A stretch of 64,000 bases of DNA from assembly GCA_021234155.1 (NCBI GenBank), contig JAJEKV010000002.1, positions 37,177,107 through 37,241,106 on the forward strand, in the 5' to 3' direction. The notes under the pieces are model-generated. The model worked only from the letters and a program-made list of their open reading frames with translations. It searched no databases and was not told the DNA's origin. Within the stretch, counting starts at the first letter, position 1, and each line of letters starts with the position of its first letter. Both the position numbers and the translations under genes were made by a program. Below, piece after piece: positions 43,367-55,330 of this stretch. The stretch comes from Isoetes taiwanensis (Eukaryota > Streptophyta > Lycopodiopsida > Isoetales > Isoetaceae).

Positions 43367-44052
43367 GCGGCATTCCACATTCTAGAAGGGTCAAGTTTCA
43401 TTTTGTCATAAATGGCTCTCAAGGTAGTGTAAAAATTCTGGAGGTTATTGGTGGTCATGGCTTTCATCCTACTAATTTTCATACATTGAGCTGACCGGAT
43501 ACTTACTTCAGGATGTCTTTTCTTGAACCTATGCCACCATTTCTTACCTGGCAGACCATTTTTGAAATAGATAACTTTATTGATAGTCATTTGTGCTACT
43601 CTTTGTCTCATAATCTCTAGAGTAACTCGTCTGCCTTCATCAGCAACATCGAAGGCCCATTTTAGAAGAGTTTTCTCTTCTTCTATAGTCAAGCCTCTAG
43701 GAATAGCACCCTGTTTCTCTCTGGTGACACCATAGAGATGGTTCCTCAAAGTGGTTTGAGGAATACCATAATGCCTAGCAGAAGCCCTAATGCTCATAAG
43801 ACCATCTTCAATTGCAGAAATGGCCTGTTCTAAACGTTCCTTCTTTCACCCACCTCTGACTGCTTTTCTTACTACTTTCTTACCAATACCAGGAGGTAAG
43901 TTTGTTTTGGTCAAGAATTTCGTAGATGGCCTATGATTAAGCAAAGGTTCAGAATGAGCAATAGGATTGGCATCATCTACAGGAGTGGCAACAGTCCTGC
44001 TCCTTCTTAAATTCATAGTGGTGATAGGATAGATGGCAGCGACTGACTTCAA
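43367..44052 (-). pseudogene. pogo-type (Tc1/mariner) transposase, N-terminal half
   Basis: Starts at ATG 44052 on the minus strand ('MKSVAAIYPITTMNLRRSRT'). One in-frame TGA (about 43846) is followed by a psq-type helix-turn-helix, 'KKERLEQAISAIEDGLMSIR' then 'ASARHYGIPQTTLRNHLYG'. Next is a CENP-B-like DNA-binding region ('LPGKKWWHRFKKRHPEVSIR') and 'LDPSRMWNA', where the first catalytic Asp region of pogo DDE domains would begin ('W..DE.G'). Homology stops exactly there at the junction with the leader repeat, so the whole catalytic domain is lost. No terminal inverted repeats were located. It can bind at most, not transpose. Confidence 0.85.
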
Positions 44053-46915
44053 GCTAACTTAGAAGTACAACTTCTAAACTTAATGAAATGGCTGCATGAA
44101 TTGCCTGTGAAATCGTGAAATCTTATGAATAGAATAGAATAGAAATTAAGAAAGAAACTGAATCTGAACTTAATATCAAAATGCAAGCTTACCTAAGATA
44201 TTTGTATCATGATGCTTTTCACCTTCACAAACTAAGTTTGCTAGCTTCCACTGTTACTTTCAAATGCCCTATTAATTGGATAAGAACAAAGTAATCAATT
44301 AAACAACACAAAACACATAACAAGATACAAGGCTAACAACAAGAGAACAGATCTCTTACCTTTATTCTTTCTCACTGCAGTACCAAGAAGTAACATTTCC
44401 AGCAGAAAAAGCAGCCCTAAGAGAAGAATAGAGGCTCTTGCTTTGAGTTGTCATAAGTTCAGACCTCTCTGTGAATAGAAGATGCAATTGTTTGAGTGAA
44501 GGGAAAGAACATATGTGAGCCTGTTCAAAATCAAAACTTGGAAGCAAAAGATGGAAGACTCACGGATTGTGGCTGCAATACCAAGTCGTTGGCATTTTAT
44601 AGTGCACATCCAACTAATCTTAGCAGCCATAAATGCATAAATGGGTAAGGAAATATGAATCAATGGCTCCTTTGCAGCCAGTTCATCGATCCTAGATGCT
44701 TAACAGCTGAGATTTTGTTCCCTTGAAGAGAAAGGCATTGAATCATCCTGCCAAGATCCATCTCCAACTAACCTGAACCTGCATGCAGAAAAGAGAGGGT
44801 TAGATTGCTGCCAAATCAGAGTTCCTGAGCATCAACGGTCTGATTAGAGTTAGGATTAAGCTAGCATTACAAAGGGAGGAGAAAAATGATCTTACTTGTG
44901 CGGGAAATTGGAAAAAAATTAGGCTCTAATAGTTAGAAAGGCATCACCATGTGGGTAGAGCGGGAGTCCGACAAGCAAAATTCCAAATCCAGGATGGTAT
45001 CTGTTAGTGCCATCAATGAAGAAACACTGCACTGTAATAGAGTTTCGTTGCGCCATTTGGATGGTCTGCTGTACCAAAAAGGAGTCCAGGTGGACCTTAT
45101 GTGGCGCACCAAATAAGGGTGCCGCACCATTAATGGCGACCATTAACTGACAATGGAGGCAGACAAAAATACCTCTGAACGAATGTATACAAAATGATGA
45201 AGCTTCATAGAGACAGAAGAGTGCGTTGGTGATCATTTCTCATTAGGGTTTTCATCGAAAACCTGGAAGGGCAGAGTTTTTCATCCCGATGAGAAACTAT
45301 GGCCAGTCTTCTCACCTTGCTTAGCCTACGGGCGGATGATTCATCCTTTTTATCTTGTCTTTATTATTTGTCATCATGCTCTCGAAAATTGTCTAGTTTC
45401 AGAGCATCTATCAAGCTTTTAAAAACTTCTACCAATTTGTACTTTGTGTTTTAAAGAGCTCAATGAGAACACCACTTCACTTTAGATTTTTTGATGAAGC
45501 TTCTAGAAATGACTATCTATAAAGAGAGAAGGTTGTAATACATAGACAAAGTAGGCCAAAGAATTTCGAGATTCAACAATGGAGAACGAATAACTATCTC
45601 CATGACAAAGTCCTTACATGTGCTACATATTTTAGATGAATGATTATCCAGCATATTCATGTGGGGAAAGAAATTGCACATGCATGCCAAATCTTCTTTT
45701 TTTTTAAGTACATCGCACATTAAAATTAAGGATAGTGATCGAGGACGGAACACCAAGTAGCCCATATAAGAATGTCATATGTAATATTCATATGTAAAGC
45801 ACAACTCAATGGAGCTATAAAAATAATGTTTAGCCTAGAGTTCTATTTCTAATAGGACTTGTCTTCTAAAATCTATTTAATTCTATTCTAATGGGCCTAT
45901 GGAAAAGACCATAATGGACCGAACTCCAAAAAGTTATAGCCTCAAAATAAAACGATGCAAGCCTTCCTCGTGAACCCGACTTCAAATTTAGCTAGGCGAA
46001 CGGGCCTTCCAAAAATCACAGCCAGGTCGCATCAAAGTCTGACTGGAGTCTTCCTAGGAAGGTCGCATCCATACAAGCCAGTTTTTTAGATATTGGGGGA
46101 CCGAAATTTCAAGTAGCTCATTAAATAGAGCACAATTTAAGGGTCAAGCGCAAAAACTAGAGCACATTTCAATGGACCTATAAACAAATACATAAGTATA
46201 TTTAACAATTCTTTTTAGTTGGGCTTAACACACTTGCCCTCAAGTTTTATAGCTGAGATCAAACCTCAACTGTTGTATGCAGTGGTTGTTACCCACTTAT
46301 AACACATGAATGATGCATAAGCACCTAGGTTGTTATGCGGAATGACAAATAAGTATGTTTAACAATTCTATCTACCTGGGCTTCTAGGAAACTATAACAT
46401 ACTGTATCTCCGATTCTCTGGGGAGAAGGCTGTTGGTTTATCTGGACTCACAAACAAGTAAGTTTTAAAGCTTTGCATTTTAGTCCAAAGTGCACGTGAC
46501 CATGATCTCAGAAAAAAAGAAGAAAAAGTGCAGTGTCAAAAGCCACGAGGAAGAAACATATCCGGGCAAAAAAATTAGTAAGAAAAAATAGGGTTCACTT
46601 GTAAGATCCAGCATGTTACCATTCTATTATATGCTGAGACAGTAATATAAGCCAAGTAACTGAGTCATGTGCTTTTGGTCAAATTAAATAGGTTTTTCAG
46701 ATTGGGGGACCCAAACAGCAAGTAGCCAAGTAGCCACGATCTCTGTGACGTTTTTGTAGACGATTTAGGTGCCCTGGTCATGCTGATATGGTGCAATCCC
46801 AACGGTTGGTGATTCCATCCCGTAGAATAACCCACGGTGATGATCGTGCCACGACCCATAACCAGGGTAACTTTATTTTCAGGCTAAATAGCCTAAATAG
46901 AAAACCATAAATCGT
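44053..46915. other. gene-free stretch upstream of polyphenol oxidase
   Basis: A minus-strand frame 44919-45236 (105 codons, 'FFIDGTNRYHPGFGILLVGL') has protein-like composition but no family I recognise. 'aagtat.tttaacaattct' repeats at about 46195 and 46351 suggest a small duplication. Nothing else is supported. Confidence 0.4.
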
Positions 46916-46916
46916 C

Positions 46917-46928
46917 TGTATATTTTAT
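46917..46928 (+). promoter_or_regulatory. candidate TATA region of polyphenol oxidase
   Basis: 'tgtatattttat' about 95-100 bases upstream of the ATG at 47020. Position and AT content fit a plant core promoter with a short 5' leader. Based on motif alone. Confidence 0.4.
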
Positions 46929-47019
46929 GCAGGAAATGCCATAGCCAGAAGGACGTTTGTCTAGCTGGACGGCAGTTTAAAAGAGTTGCATTTTGCTCCA
47001 AAAAGCAGGCGAGGCGACC

Positions 47020-48849
47020 ATGATCTCCCTCTCTATTAATCCCAGCAGCCCAGCCTGCAATTCAGCTCTTGGGTTTTCTTCTACATTTGAATCCAACATC
47101 TTCGCAAGGCCTGTGCGTTTCGGCACTGCAGGGAAGAGGCAGTGCAGTATCAGAAGCCAAAAGGAAGAAGATAACTTTGGGGAATTTCACAGAAGAGATC
47201 TGCTGCTCGGCTCTACAGCAGGATTGCCCTTATGGCTCCTCAATCAGAGAAACGCATTGGGTGCCCCAATTCTGCCACCGGATCTGAGCAAATGCAAGGT
47301 TTCTACTCCAACTAATGAACCTGAGGTAAATTGTTGCCTCAAGACCGACAAGGCATACAAGGATTTCGTGGTTCCTCGCCCTTCGAAGCTGCGCTCCCGC
47401 CCAGCAGCCCATCTGGTTGATCAGGCCTATATCGACAAGCATGTCAAAGCATATGAGCTTCTTAATAACTTGCCTGATGATGATAATCGAAAATTCCTCA
47501 ACCAGGCTTATGTTCATTGCATCATGTGTGACCATGTCCTTGTCCAACCAGACACAGATCTGGCCTTTGATATCCATTTCAGTTGGATTTTCCTTGCCTG
47601 GCATCGTTGGTACCTCTATTTCCATGAACGAATTCTTCAGAATTTGCTCAAAGACCCCACTTTCTCCCTTCCATACTGGAATTGGGATAACCAGAATATC
47701 ACTACCCCTCTTCCTAATTCCATGCCTGCTCTTTATACCCAATATTCAGTCATGAATGATTCTCTGCGCAATACTCTGCATTTGCCTCCCGCCATTGCCA
47801 ATCTGTCTTGGACTCCCGGATCTGCAGAAGGCCAAGATGATCTTGATAAGCTCAGAGCTGATAATAATGCTATCTTGTATCAGACAATGGTGAGTGGATC
47901 TAAGACAGCAACTCTGTTTCATGGAGGTGCATACAGATATGGTGATGCAGCCTCCAATTACAAGGGATCTACCAACATTGGTGGCGTTCTTGAGACTTCA
48001 ATTCATGGTTATGTCCATGTTTGGTGTGGAGCAGATAGTTCTGTCATGTATAATAACGAAGATATGGGTGCTCTGTATTCTGCAGCAAGGGATCCCATCT
48101 TTTATGCCCACCATGGCAATATTGACCGGCTTTGGACCATTTGGCGAAGCTTAGGCAGAAAGGATTTTACTGACAAAGATTGGCTGGATGCTTCGTTTGT
48201 GTTTTTTGATGAATTTGGTGACCCTGTGAAGGTTTTTATCAGGGATGCTTTGACAACACAGGCTTTGGGGTATAAGTATCAAAAAATGCCCACTGATTGG
48301 CTCACTGCCAGGGCCACTGAATCTGGTGCTTCAACTACTACCAAATCTAAACTCAAGGCTGTGAAAGTACCAGAATTTGGGACCAAATCAGCAGGCAAGT
48401 CTCAAGAATTAACAGATCCATTTAGCTCCAGCATCAAACTGCCTCAGAAGAAAACCAAGGTCTCATTAGGACCAGCAAGTAACAGTGAGAAGTCAGCTAT
48501 GGCAGCCGAAGCTGTTGCAGAGAATGATGGAGGAGAAACAGTTCTGCTCATCCAGGATATTGAATTGCCCATGAACAAATTTGTTGCTTTTGATGTTTAT
48601 ATTAATCTGCCAGATGCTGATGTGAATACCAGGAAGAACATCAAAGAATATGCAGGAAGTTTTGTGCGATTGCCTCACATGAGCGCTGGATCTGAGACTA
48701 TGACGCACACTGTGAATGTTAGACTTGGCATTGGTGAGACTTTGGAAGATTTGGGCATAAAAAGTGGAGATAGCTTTGTCGTGACTTTGGTGCCTAGAGG
48801 TGGAGGTTCTTCGATTGTCATAAAGGGATTTGATGTTGAATTTGAGTAG
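47020..48849 (+). CDS. PPO: polyphenol oxidase (catechol oxidase/tyrosinase), intronless, intact
   Basis: A type-3 copper enzyme that oxidises o-diphenols to quinones in the thylakoid lumen, used in browning and defence. The 609-residue protein is the usual plant size. The ATG at 47020 is chosen because it opens a Ser-rich plastid transit peptide; the frame is open 27 bases further up but only from a TTG. A twin-arginine thylakoid signal follows: 'HRRDLLLGSTAGLPLWLL' (RR at 58-59). CuA ligands are His166 ('YVHCIMCDH', with nearby Cys for the thioether), His186 ('DIHFSW') and His195 ('AWHRWYLYFHERI'). CuB ligands are His329 and His333 ('IHGYVHVWCG') and the His pair 364-365 ('DPIFYAHHGNIDRLW'). 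The DWL domain starts at 387 and the KFDV-like domain at about 519 ('NKFVAFDVYIN'), ending 'IKGFDVEFE'. All catalytic residues are present and no lesion is seen. It is the only clearly functional host gene in the window. The fine substrate is unknown. Confidence 0.97.
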   Translation: MISLSINPSSPACNSALGFSSTFESNIFARPVRFGTAGKRQCSIRSQKEEDNFGEFHRRDLLLGSTAGLPLWLLNQRNALGAPILPPDLSKCKVSTPTNEPEVNCCLKTDKAYKDFVVPRPSKLRSRPAAHLVDQAYIDKHVKAYELLNNLPDDDNRKFLNQAYVHCIMCDHVLVQPDTDLAFDIHFSWIFLAWHRWYLYFHERILQNLLKDPTFSLPYWNWDNQNITTPLPNSMPALYTQYSVMNDSLRNTLHLPPAIANLSWTPGSAEGQDDLDKLRADNNAILYQTMVSGSKTATLFHGGAYRYGDAASNYKGSTNIGGVLETSIHGYVHVWCGADSSVMYNNEDMGALYSAARDPIFYAHHGNIDRLWTIWRSLGRKDFTDKDWLDASFVFFDEFGDPVKVFIRDALTTQALGYKYQKMPTDWLTARATESGASTTTKSKLKAVKVPEFGTKSAGKSQELTDPFSSSIKLPQKKTKVSLGPASNSEKSAMAAEAVAENDGGETVLLIQDIELPMNKFVAFDVYINLPDADVNTRKNIKEYAGSFVRLPHMSAGSETMTHTVNVRLGIGETLEDLGIKSGDSFVVTLVPRGGGSSIVIKGFDVEFE

Positions 48850-48875
48850 TTTGGGCTCAAATCTATATAACCTAA

Positions 48876-48882
48876 ATAAAAA
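48876..48882 (+). terminator. candidate poly(A) signal of polyphenol oxidase
   Basis: 'aataaa' about 27 bases after the stop codon, in AT-rich sequence. A plausible near-upstream element; very close to the stop, so a later signal may be used. Confidence 0.4.
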
Positions 48883-50200
48883 CTTGTGTGCGTCTTAATA
48901 CTATATTTTACTACTAGTAATGGTGCCCAACATTGATGGGCAGTAATAATCCAATTTTGATTATTACTTTTGTAACTTTTATTTTGGCTGCAACTTTTGT
49001 GACTTTCCATAGGTTTAACATTGTTTAATAAAAACCTAGCTCCTTCATGTTAGAAGTGTCGCATAGCTATCGCTGAGAGTGAGTAGAACAACAGGGTACT
49101 TGTTCGTAGCAATTTTGAGTGGGAGTAGTGAATTCATGAAGTAGATGTTTGGTACGTAAGGAAATAATTTTCCCATTTGCTAGCAAATTATGCCATAAGG
49201 TTCCTATTGTAGTATAGTGGGATCATAGTATAGATAAGGAGGAATTATATGTCGGGCTATAGGGAACTTGTGTTTATATGAGGAACCATGAAGCATTACT
49301 TTAAATACAATAATTATGCAAAATGAACTTGCATAGTTACATTAGCTTTGGAATATTATTTGATTTGGGTTTCAAAGGTGGTGATCGGACTGGGGCCTCA
49401 ACAATCATAATTTATTGTAGATGATATAAACCAAAGTTGTAAACAATATGTGCGATCGTCTTTGTTGTCTAAAATTTCTAACAGTTCTGTGTAAGTCTTT
49501 GCTATGTGTCTTTCATTCTTGACTTGTCCCTTGGTTTTTAAAAAAATGCTCGATTTCATTAACTTAACATGTTAATAATACCTTGATCTATCGAATTTGA
49601 GTTGAGGTTTAAGTCAGAGTTGTAAATGATAATGTAAGAATGGCCGTGTAAATCTTTATGTCATTGCTATATAAGAATGACACTTACATCGAGTTACATG
49701 GATCTAGGGAGGAGGAATCCTGAGATCACATGGTCGTCTTGTGTATGCTAGCTCTCAGCTCGGTGAGGAGTTACAGATTCGTCTGAACTCATAGGTTGGG
49801 TGGCGAGTTAATCACCGTTTCTGTTGTCCTTGTGGTTGTGGCCATATTTCTTTTATGGTCGTGTGTGGACTTAACTTGATCCAACTTGCCAATGTTAAGC
49901 AGCCAAGAAATGGCATTCACAGCTGCAATTTTTTTTCTGTGGTTGCCTTGTTGTGTGTTTTTTATTTTTTGAAAAAGACCTGCCAATGTTAAGTAGCCAA
50001 GAAATGGCATTCACAGCTGCAAATTTTTATGTGGATCCAATCAAGTGATGCGTATGTAGAATGAAAATTAGAGTAGCTTGGTGCACCATTATAAACAAAA
50101 GAGTGTATCACTTGAAAAAATGTGAAGCAAGCTGTGCACCTCAATAGCAATTGGTTGGGTGTTGAAATGTGGCTTACCATTGTGTTGCACAGCATCTAAT
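48883..50200. other. gene-free stretch with a 95-bp direct repeat
   Basis: 'tgccaatgttaag.agccaag' plus 'aaatggcattcacagctgc' occurs at about 49887 and 49981. No ORF with a recognisable product. Confidence 0.5.
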
Positions 50201-50212
50201 ACAGCAAATAGT

Positions 50213-51660
50213 ATAAATGGCCTTTGTATTCCTTTGTTTGGTGTTTCGCTTCTCCCTGCTCTATTTTTTCAAGAAGGCAAACGTATTCCCTCAGAGAAAT
50301 ATTAACTTCTTCAAGGTAGGTCGTATTCTCATGAGAATCTTGAGGCTGAGAAGAAAGAATGCAAAAACATTTACCGTAAATTATGGAACTCCATTATGTG
50401 TGAAAAAAAAGCTGGAAGTACCTTTATAGTACATAATTTTGAGGCATGTGCGCAATATCCTAAAGCAAAAATAGCTTTGCCAAAATGGACCAACTAAAGC
50501 TTCCATTAAATTGAAGCTGACTTTAATTCAACAATTATTTACGTACAATTTAAATTGCATCAGAAATATTAGTTGTTGAAAATCAAACAGCGATACCCAA
50601 TGGCCTTATAACTGGTCTACTGTAATAGATAACAATTAAGAGCAATTTCTAGTTAAAAGCAATTTGCAGCAATGAAAAGGCAACAAAGTACTTACTGAGA
50701 CACCTCGGCTAAGGAAGTCTGACTCTCGCTGGTTTGCTCTGTTCAAAAACATGGTTTTTACATATCAATCTCAGCCATGGATTTAAAGCATAAAAAGTTT
50801 CAGACAAATCCAATAAGAACAGGCTCACTGTTGTGTTTCCATGATAAGTTAAAACCCAGGAGATCATGGCACTTTGACAAAGTTTGTGACTACTTCTCGC
50901 ACTAACTTTCCCTTGAAATGAGGTAAACATTCCATAATTTTTCCAGACATCTGCCCTTTCAGCACAACCAACCTTTTTGTATTATCTATAAATAAGGACG
51001 CTTTTCATCTATTTTCGATTCTGCAGTAAATATTATAAATGGCCTTTGTATTCATTTGTTTGGTGTTGCGCTTCTCCCCGCTCTGTTTTTTCAAAGAGGA
51101 AAATGTAATCGCTCAGAGAAATATTAACTTCTTCATGGTAGCTCATATTCTCATGAGAACAAAAGCGTTTACTGTAAATTATGGAACTCCATTATGTGCA
51201 AAATAAAAGCTGGGGTACCTTTACAGTACATATTTTGAGGCACATGCACAACATCCTAAAGCAAAAATAGGTTTGCCAAAATGGACCAACTAAAGCTTCC
51301 ACTAATTAGTTCAGCAATTATTTACGTACAATTTAAATCCTATATTATAAAATTATAGTGCACAATTTAAAATTATAAAAATTGCATCAGAAACGTTAGT
51401 TGTTGAAAACCAAAAAGCGATACCCAATGGCCTTATAACTGGTCTACTGTAATAGATGACAACGATTAAGAGAAATTTCTAATGAAGAGCAATTTGCAGC
51501 AATGAAGAGGCAACAAAGTACTTACTTAGACATCTCGGCTATGGGAGTCTGAGGACACTATCATCTCTCGTTGGTTTGCTCTGTTCACAAACATGCTTTT
51601 TACATATCAATCTCAGCCTTGGATTTAAAGCATAAAAAGTTTCAAACAAATCCAATGAAA
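50213..51660. repeat. direct duplication, ~650 bp, ~825 bp apart
   Basis: 50213-50870 and 51037-51655 align throughout: 'aatggcctttgtattc', 'agagaaatattaacttcttc', 'aatggaccaactaaagcttc', 'acccaatggccttataactg' and 'tcagcc.tggatttaaagc' occur in order in both. Differences include small deletions and an insertion near 51340-51380. No coding frame is shared, so this is a duplicated non-coding segment or two copies of an unclassified element. Confidence 0.85.
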
Positions 51661-52163
51661 CAAAAGGGTTTCATTCATATAGTTGGCTGCATAATCTATA
51701 AGAATTAAAGTCATGATCCATAAGAATTTGGAAGGTGAGCCAAAATACCTTTTGGGGATAATACTTGAGGCAGCTCAAGTTGCTACGTTTTCCAACTTTC
51801 ATCCAGATGCTAAGGAGCTGCAAAAATCATAAGCACAACTTCTTTTAGAATATATGTCTTCAGCGTGATAAATGTGTAGCGTTTAAAGAATTTTGGATGC
51901 ATTTTCAAGATGGCTGCAATGGCTACCATCGAATTCATAAAGAACGGAATGAGAATGAAGTTCTTACAGGTATTGTTAGCTCATGCAAATGATTTTTACT
52001 TTCAAAGGGCATAAGGCATTCATAGTTTAAGCATACAGTCTGGAAAGCTGGGCAACATCATTCTCTGAGCTGAGAAATCGCCTCTCCAAGGAGCAATTTC
52101 AGTGGAGTTCCAGCAACCATGGCAAAGATCTGTCACCGTGTGAATCGGAGGTGTAAGTCTATT
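51661..52163. other. gene-free stretch
   Basis: Unremarkable AT-rich sequence. No ORF, RNA or repeat that I can support. Confidence 0.4.
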
Positions 52164-52305
52164 AACCGGAATTGATGGAAAGAAGCTCGATGCCATGGCT
52201 GCGGCAAGTCATGCTTGTGGAAAACACGATAGGAAAACCGGAATTGATGGAAAGAAGCTCGATGCCATGGCTGCGGCAAGGCATGGAAAACACGATAGGG
52301 AAAAA
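52164..52305. repeat. 72-bp tandem duplication
   Basis: Copies from 52164 and 52236 share 'aaccggaattgatggaaag', 'aagctcgatgccatggctgc' and 'ggaaaacacgatagg'. The second has a short deletion ('gtcatgcttgtgg' versus 'ggcatgg'). Confidence 0.9.
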
Positions 52306-53075
52306 GATTATTAGGGTTAGAAATCACACAAACCGTCTGATCTAAGCCATAGCAAATCTCAGCCGTCCGATTTAGGGCGACACACAAAACAGACATACAC
52401 TATAATTTTATAATATAGGATTCACTTCGATTTTTAGGACTAAAAAATGATTAACATATAAAAGCTTCAGAATAGATGAAGCTTTCCTTTTGTTTCGTCG
52501 GGCTTCATTAATATTTATATATAGTGCTCTACTTATCGAATTAAAGTGACTTGCAATTATTATCTTATACAATATATATCACTAATATATATACACGTAT
52601 TAGATGTGTGTTTTGTCATCCCATGGGCATGTTCATAGAGATTCATCACAGCCATCCAATCACAAAATGGAAGGCCAGGATAATGCCACCTCACTAGGGT
52701 GCATGGATGGCCATGATGGGCATACATAGACATGCATGGGGGCATGCACCACATCCCCGGACCGTTGGATCGAAATGGGAGAAAAAATCTTAGCCCTTGA
52801 TTTTTTGTGAGGAAGGTGCAAGGAAGGTGCTAAAAAGTGAATTTGGTGTAGCAGATCTTAACCGTTAGATCAAAAGGTGAGGATAAATCCTAGCCATTAA
52901 CTTTTTAATATTAAATTGGGTTTTTTTTTTAAAGGAGGTGAGGTGGCACCCTCATTAATAAAAAGGAAGTGAGGTGGCAAAGCATTTATGAATGGACTTT
53001 CTAGGAAGTTTCCTTTTGTTTGATCACCTTCAAGGGCATGTAGCTTGCAGTAGAGGGGTCGGTTGAAGGTGGGAC
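52306..53075. other. gene-free stretch
   Basis: It contains 'accgttagatcaaaaggtga'-like repeats (about 52765 and 52860). The flank of the gypsy remnant begins near 53040. Confidence 0.4.
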
Positions 53076-55330
53076 CTATGCCATTGGATTTCTCTCGTTG
53101 AGAGCTTTCCAATGAGTCTGAGTGTGATTGCAAGGTGCAAGATAAGGATCAAGCAAGGAAGCCACAATGCGGTCTTGATCAAAACTCATATCACCCCAAG
53201 GATCAACGCACTCAGGATAGGAAGACAATGGTAAACCAGCTGCGGGCGCTTGAACGTGATAAGTATTTTGGAGATCCTCCGAATCACTATCCGAGAGTGA
53301 GGGTTCAGCGTGTTCATCAAAAATAAGTTTCCCAGTTTCGAGGTCCATCATGGCATTCAGTATTCCATCGGTGATTCATTAGCCCAGTAATGAATGATTT
53401 TGGCTTGGCTTAGAAAAGATCGTCCAACCAACATTTCATAATCACCGGGATCTTCGCCGGCTTTCCAAACACCAAATTCCAAGGGAAATTTGAGATCCCC
53501 AATACTGATATGAAGAATAGGGGTGATGCCTTGAGGTCACGTGATGTGGCTGTTAGCAAGCTTGATGTCATATGGAGCGCGATAGAGTTGAGTTATGCCC
53601 AATTGTCTCCGAAGTGTATCTGTGATGAGGTTGACATCACCAAATCCATCAATCTGCACATGATTAATTTGGTGATTCCCAACAGTAGAGTGAACCGTGG
53701 ATGTGGAAGTGGCGGCCGCGCCAACAAGAACTATCGGCAGTGGTAACTGTTCCTTGAATGCAAGACATAGCTTGAGTATAGTGGAGAGATTGGGTAGAAT
53801 CTTGATTTTGGTAAGCTCTTCTTGAAGTTCCAAGGGAACATGAGCAAAAGGATCAACAAGATCCAATGGTGCGGGTGCATGAGGCATCGATGCAGAAACT
53901 TCCTTTCGGAGTTCCACTTCAGCAGCAATGTTGGGATATGGCTGAGTGCGTAAGGGGGTCTTAGATGTCGAAGGCGCATCCTGACGCTGTTGAGCACGTA
54001 TAGTGGCGTGAACGTTAGCAAGCGTGTATCCTTCGACAGCTTGCATAAGCTTGAGTATAATTTGGCGAACTTTTGGCATGACTTGAGGCATGAGCTTGTC
54101 AAGATCTGGGTCAAATTGGACCGTCTTAGGTTCTTCATGAGGAATAGTGTCGACAGTAAAAGCAGGGTCTTGAGGTGTGATAGTCAAAGGGCGTGTGCCT
54201 AGGTGCTGGCGTGAGGCGAGACTGACCCAATTGGATTGTTGAACCGGGGGATTTAAGGCTTGATAGATTTCTTCTTGAGCCTGCTGATATATGGGTGCAG
54301 ATGTAGATGCCCGTTGTCTCTGTTGTTGAGGGGCACGAGGTGGTTTCTTCAGTACAGGCCGAGGGCCCTATTTTCCATTGGCGACCCACAATTGATAGGC
54401 AGTGAATCAGACTGAGGCAGTTTGATTCGTTCCTGGAAGTTGTACTTGGACCTGAGGAAGTTGTGAGCACGCTGTAGTGATGTGACCCCATTCTTGACAG
54501 TGATAGCATTGAGCTTTGAATGGATCAAAAGGATTTCCTGAGTTTTGACCACGAGATTGTGGGTATTGCTGTTGCTGTGGATATTGCTGAGGCTGAGAAT
54601 ACTGCTGAGGCATGGTTTGAACTTAGAAGACTATTGTTTGCCGAAAAGGTGTCGGATGAGCATGGGTGCATTCTTTAGTGGCGTGATTGCATATGTTGCA
54701 GCATTTGCGGTAAGGAGGACCATTAGTGGAATTGCATTCATTGGCCAGATGGCCTTGATATTCGCAAATACGACACCATATTTAACTGCGTTGGGTGGAG
54801 CAGACTGATGAGGTTGAACTATGTTCTGGGGCATTATGACAGGAGGGATGAAAGGAAGATCTGTGAGGGGAACACCACGGGAAAACACATTTATAGAATG
54901 GTTGACCAACTCGATAGCTTGATCCAATGTCTTGGGACGCAAATACTCGGTCATAAGATGAATAGCTGGAGGAAGGCCCTACAGAAACCAAACTAGGATT
55001 TGGCTCTGCGTAGGGTATTCTTGTACCTTGCTAACCAGAGTATGGAGACGATCTGCAAAATCATGGGCAGACTCCGTGGGTTGTTGCTGAAGGTCATTGA
55101 GTTGCTTAAGAAGCTGTTGATCAACATCTGTGGTATCATAGTGTGAAAGGAAGGAAGTCTTCATCTCTTGCCAGTTCTGTTTCCAATGACTTTTATTTGC
55201 CATAAGCCACTGATGAGAATGCCACGCAGCGTGGTGAAAAAATATGAAACTTGAGTTGTGGCTGAGAGTGACCATTCAGAATAGCCAGAGCTTCAAATTC
55301 CTCCATATAACCATCATCCAATTAAATTGG
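53076..55330 (-). mobile_element. Ty3/gypsy gag-protease remnant with zinc knuckles
   Basis: Read on the minus strand. A gag core is at 55275-54979 ('WKQNWQEMKTSFLSHYDTTD', 'QPTESAHDFADRLHTLV'). Two Cys/His knuckles follow, the first canonical 'CRICEYQGHLANEC' (about 54780-54740), the second shortened 'CCNICNHATKEC', and a third 'CYHCQEWGHITTAC' near 54520-54480. The protease frame 53537-54187 contains 'VQIDGFGDVNLITDTLRRQL', with the catalytic Asp in DGFGD rather than the usual D(S/T)G or DGG. It continues across a frameshift as 'GITPILHISIGDLKFPLEFG' and 'YEMLVGRSFLSQAKIIHYWA' (53535-53365). An acidic tail frame ends at 53076. RT, RNase H and integrase are missing. Several shifts and stops; dead. 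Confidence 0.88.
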
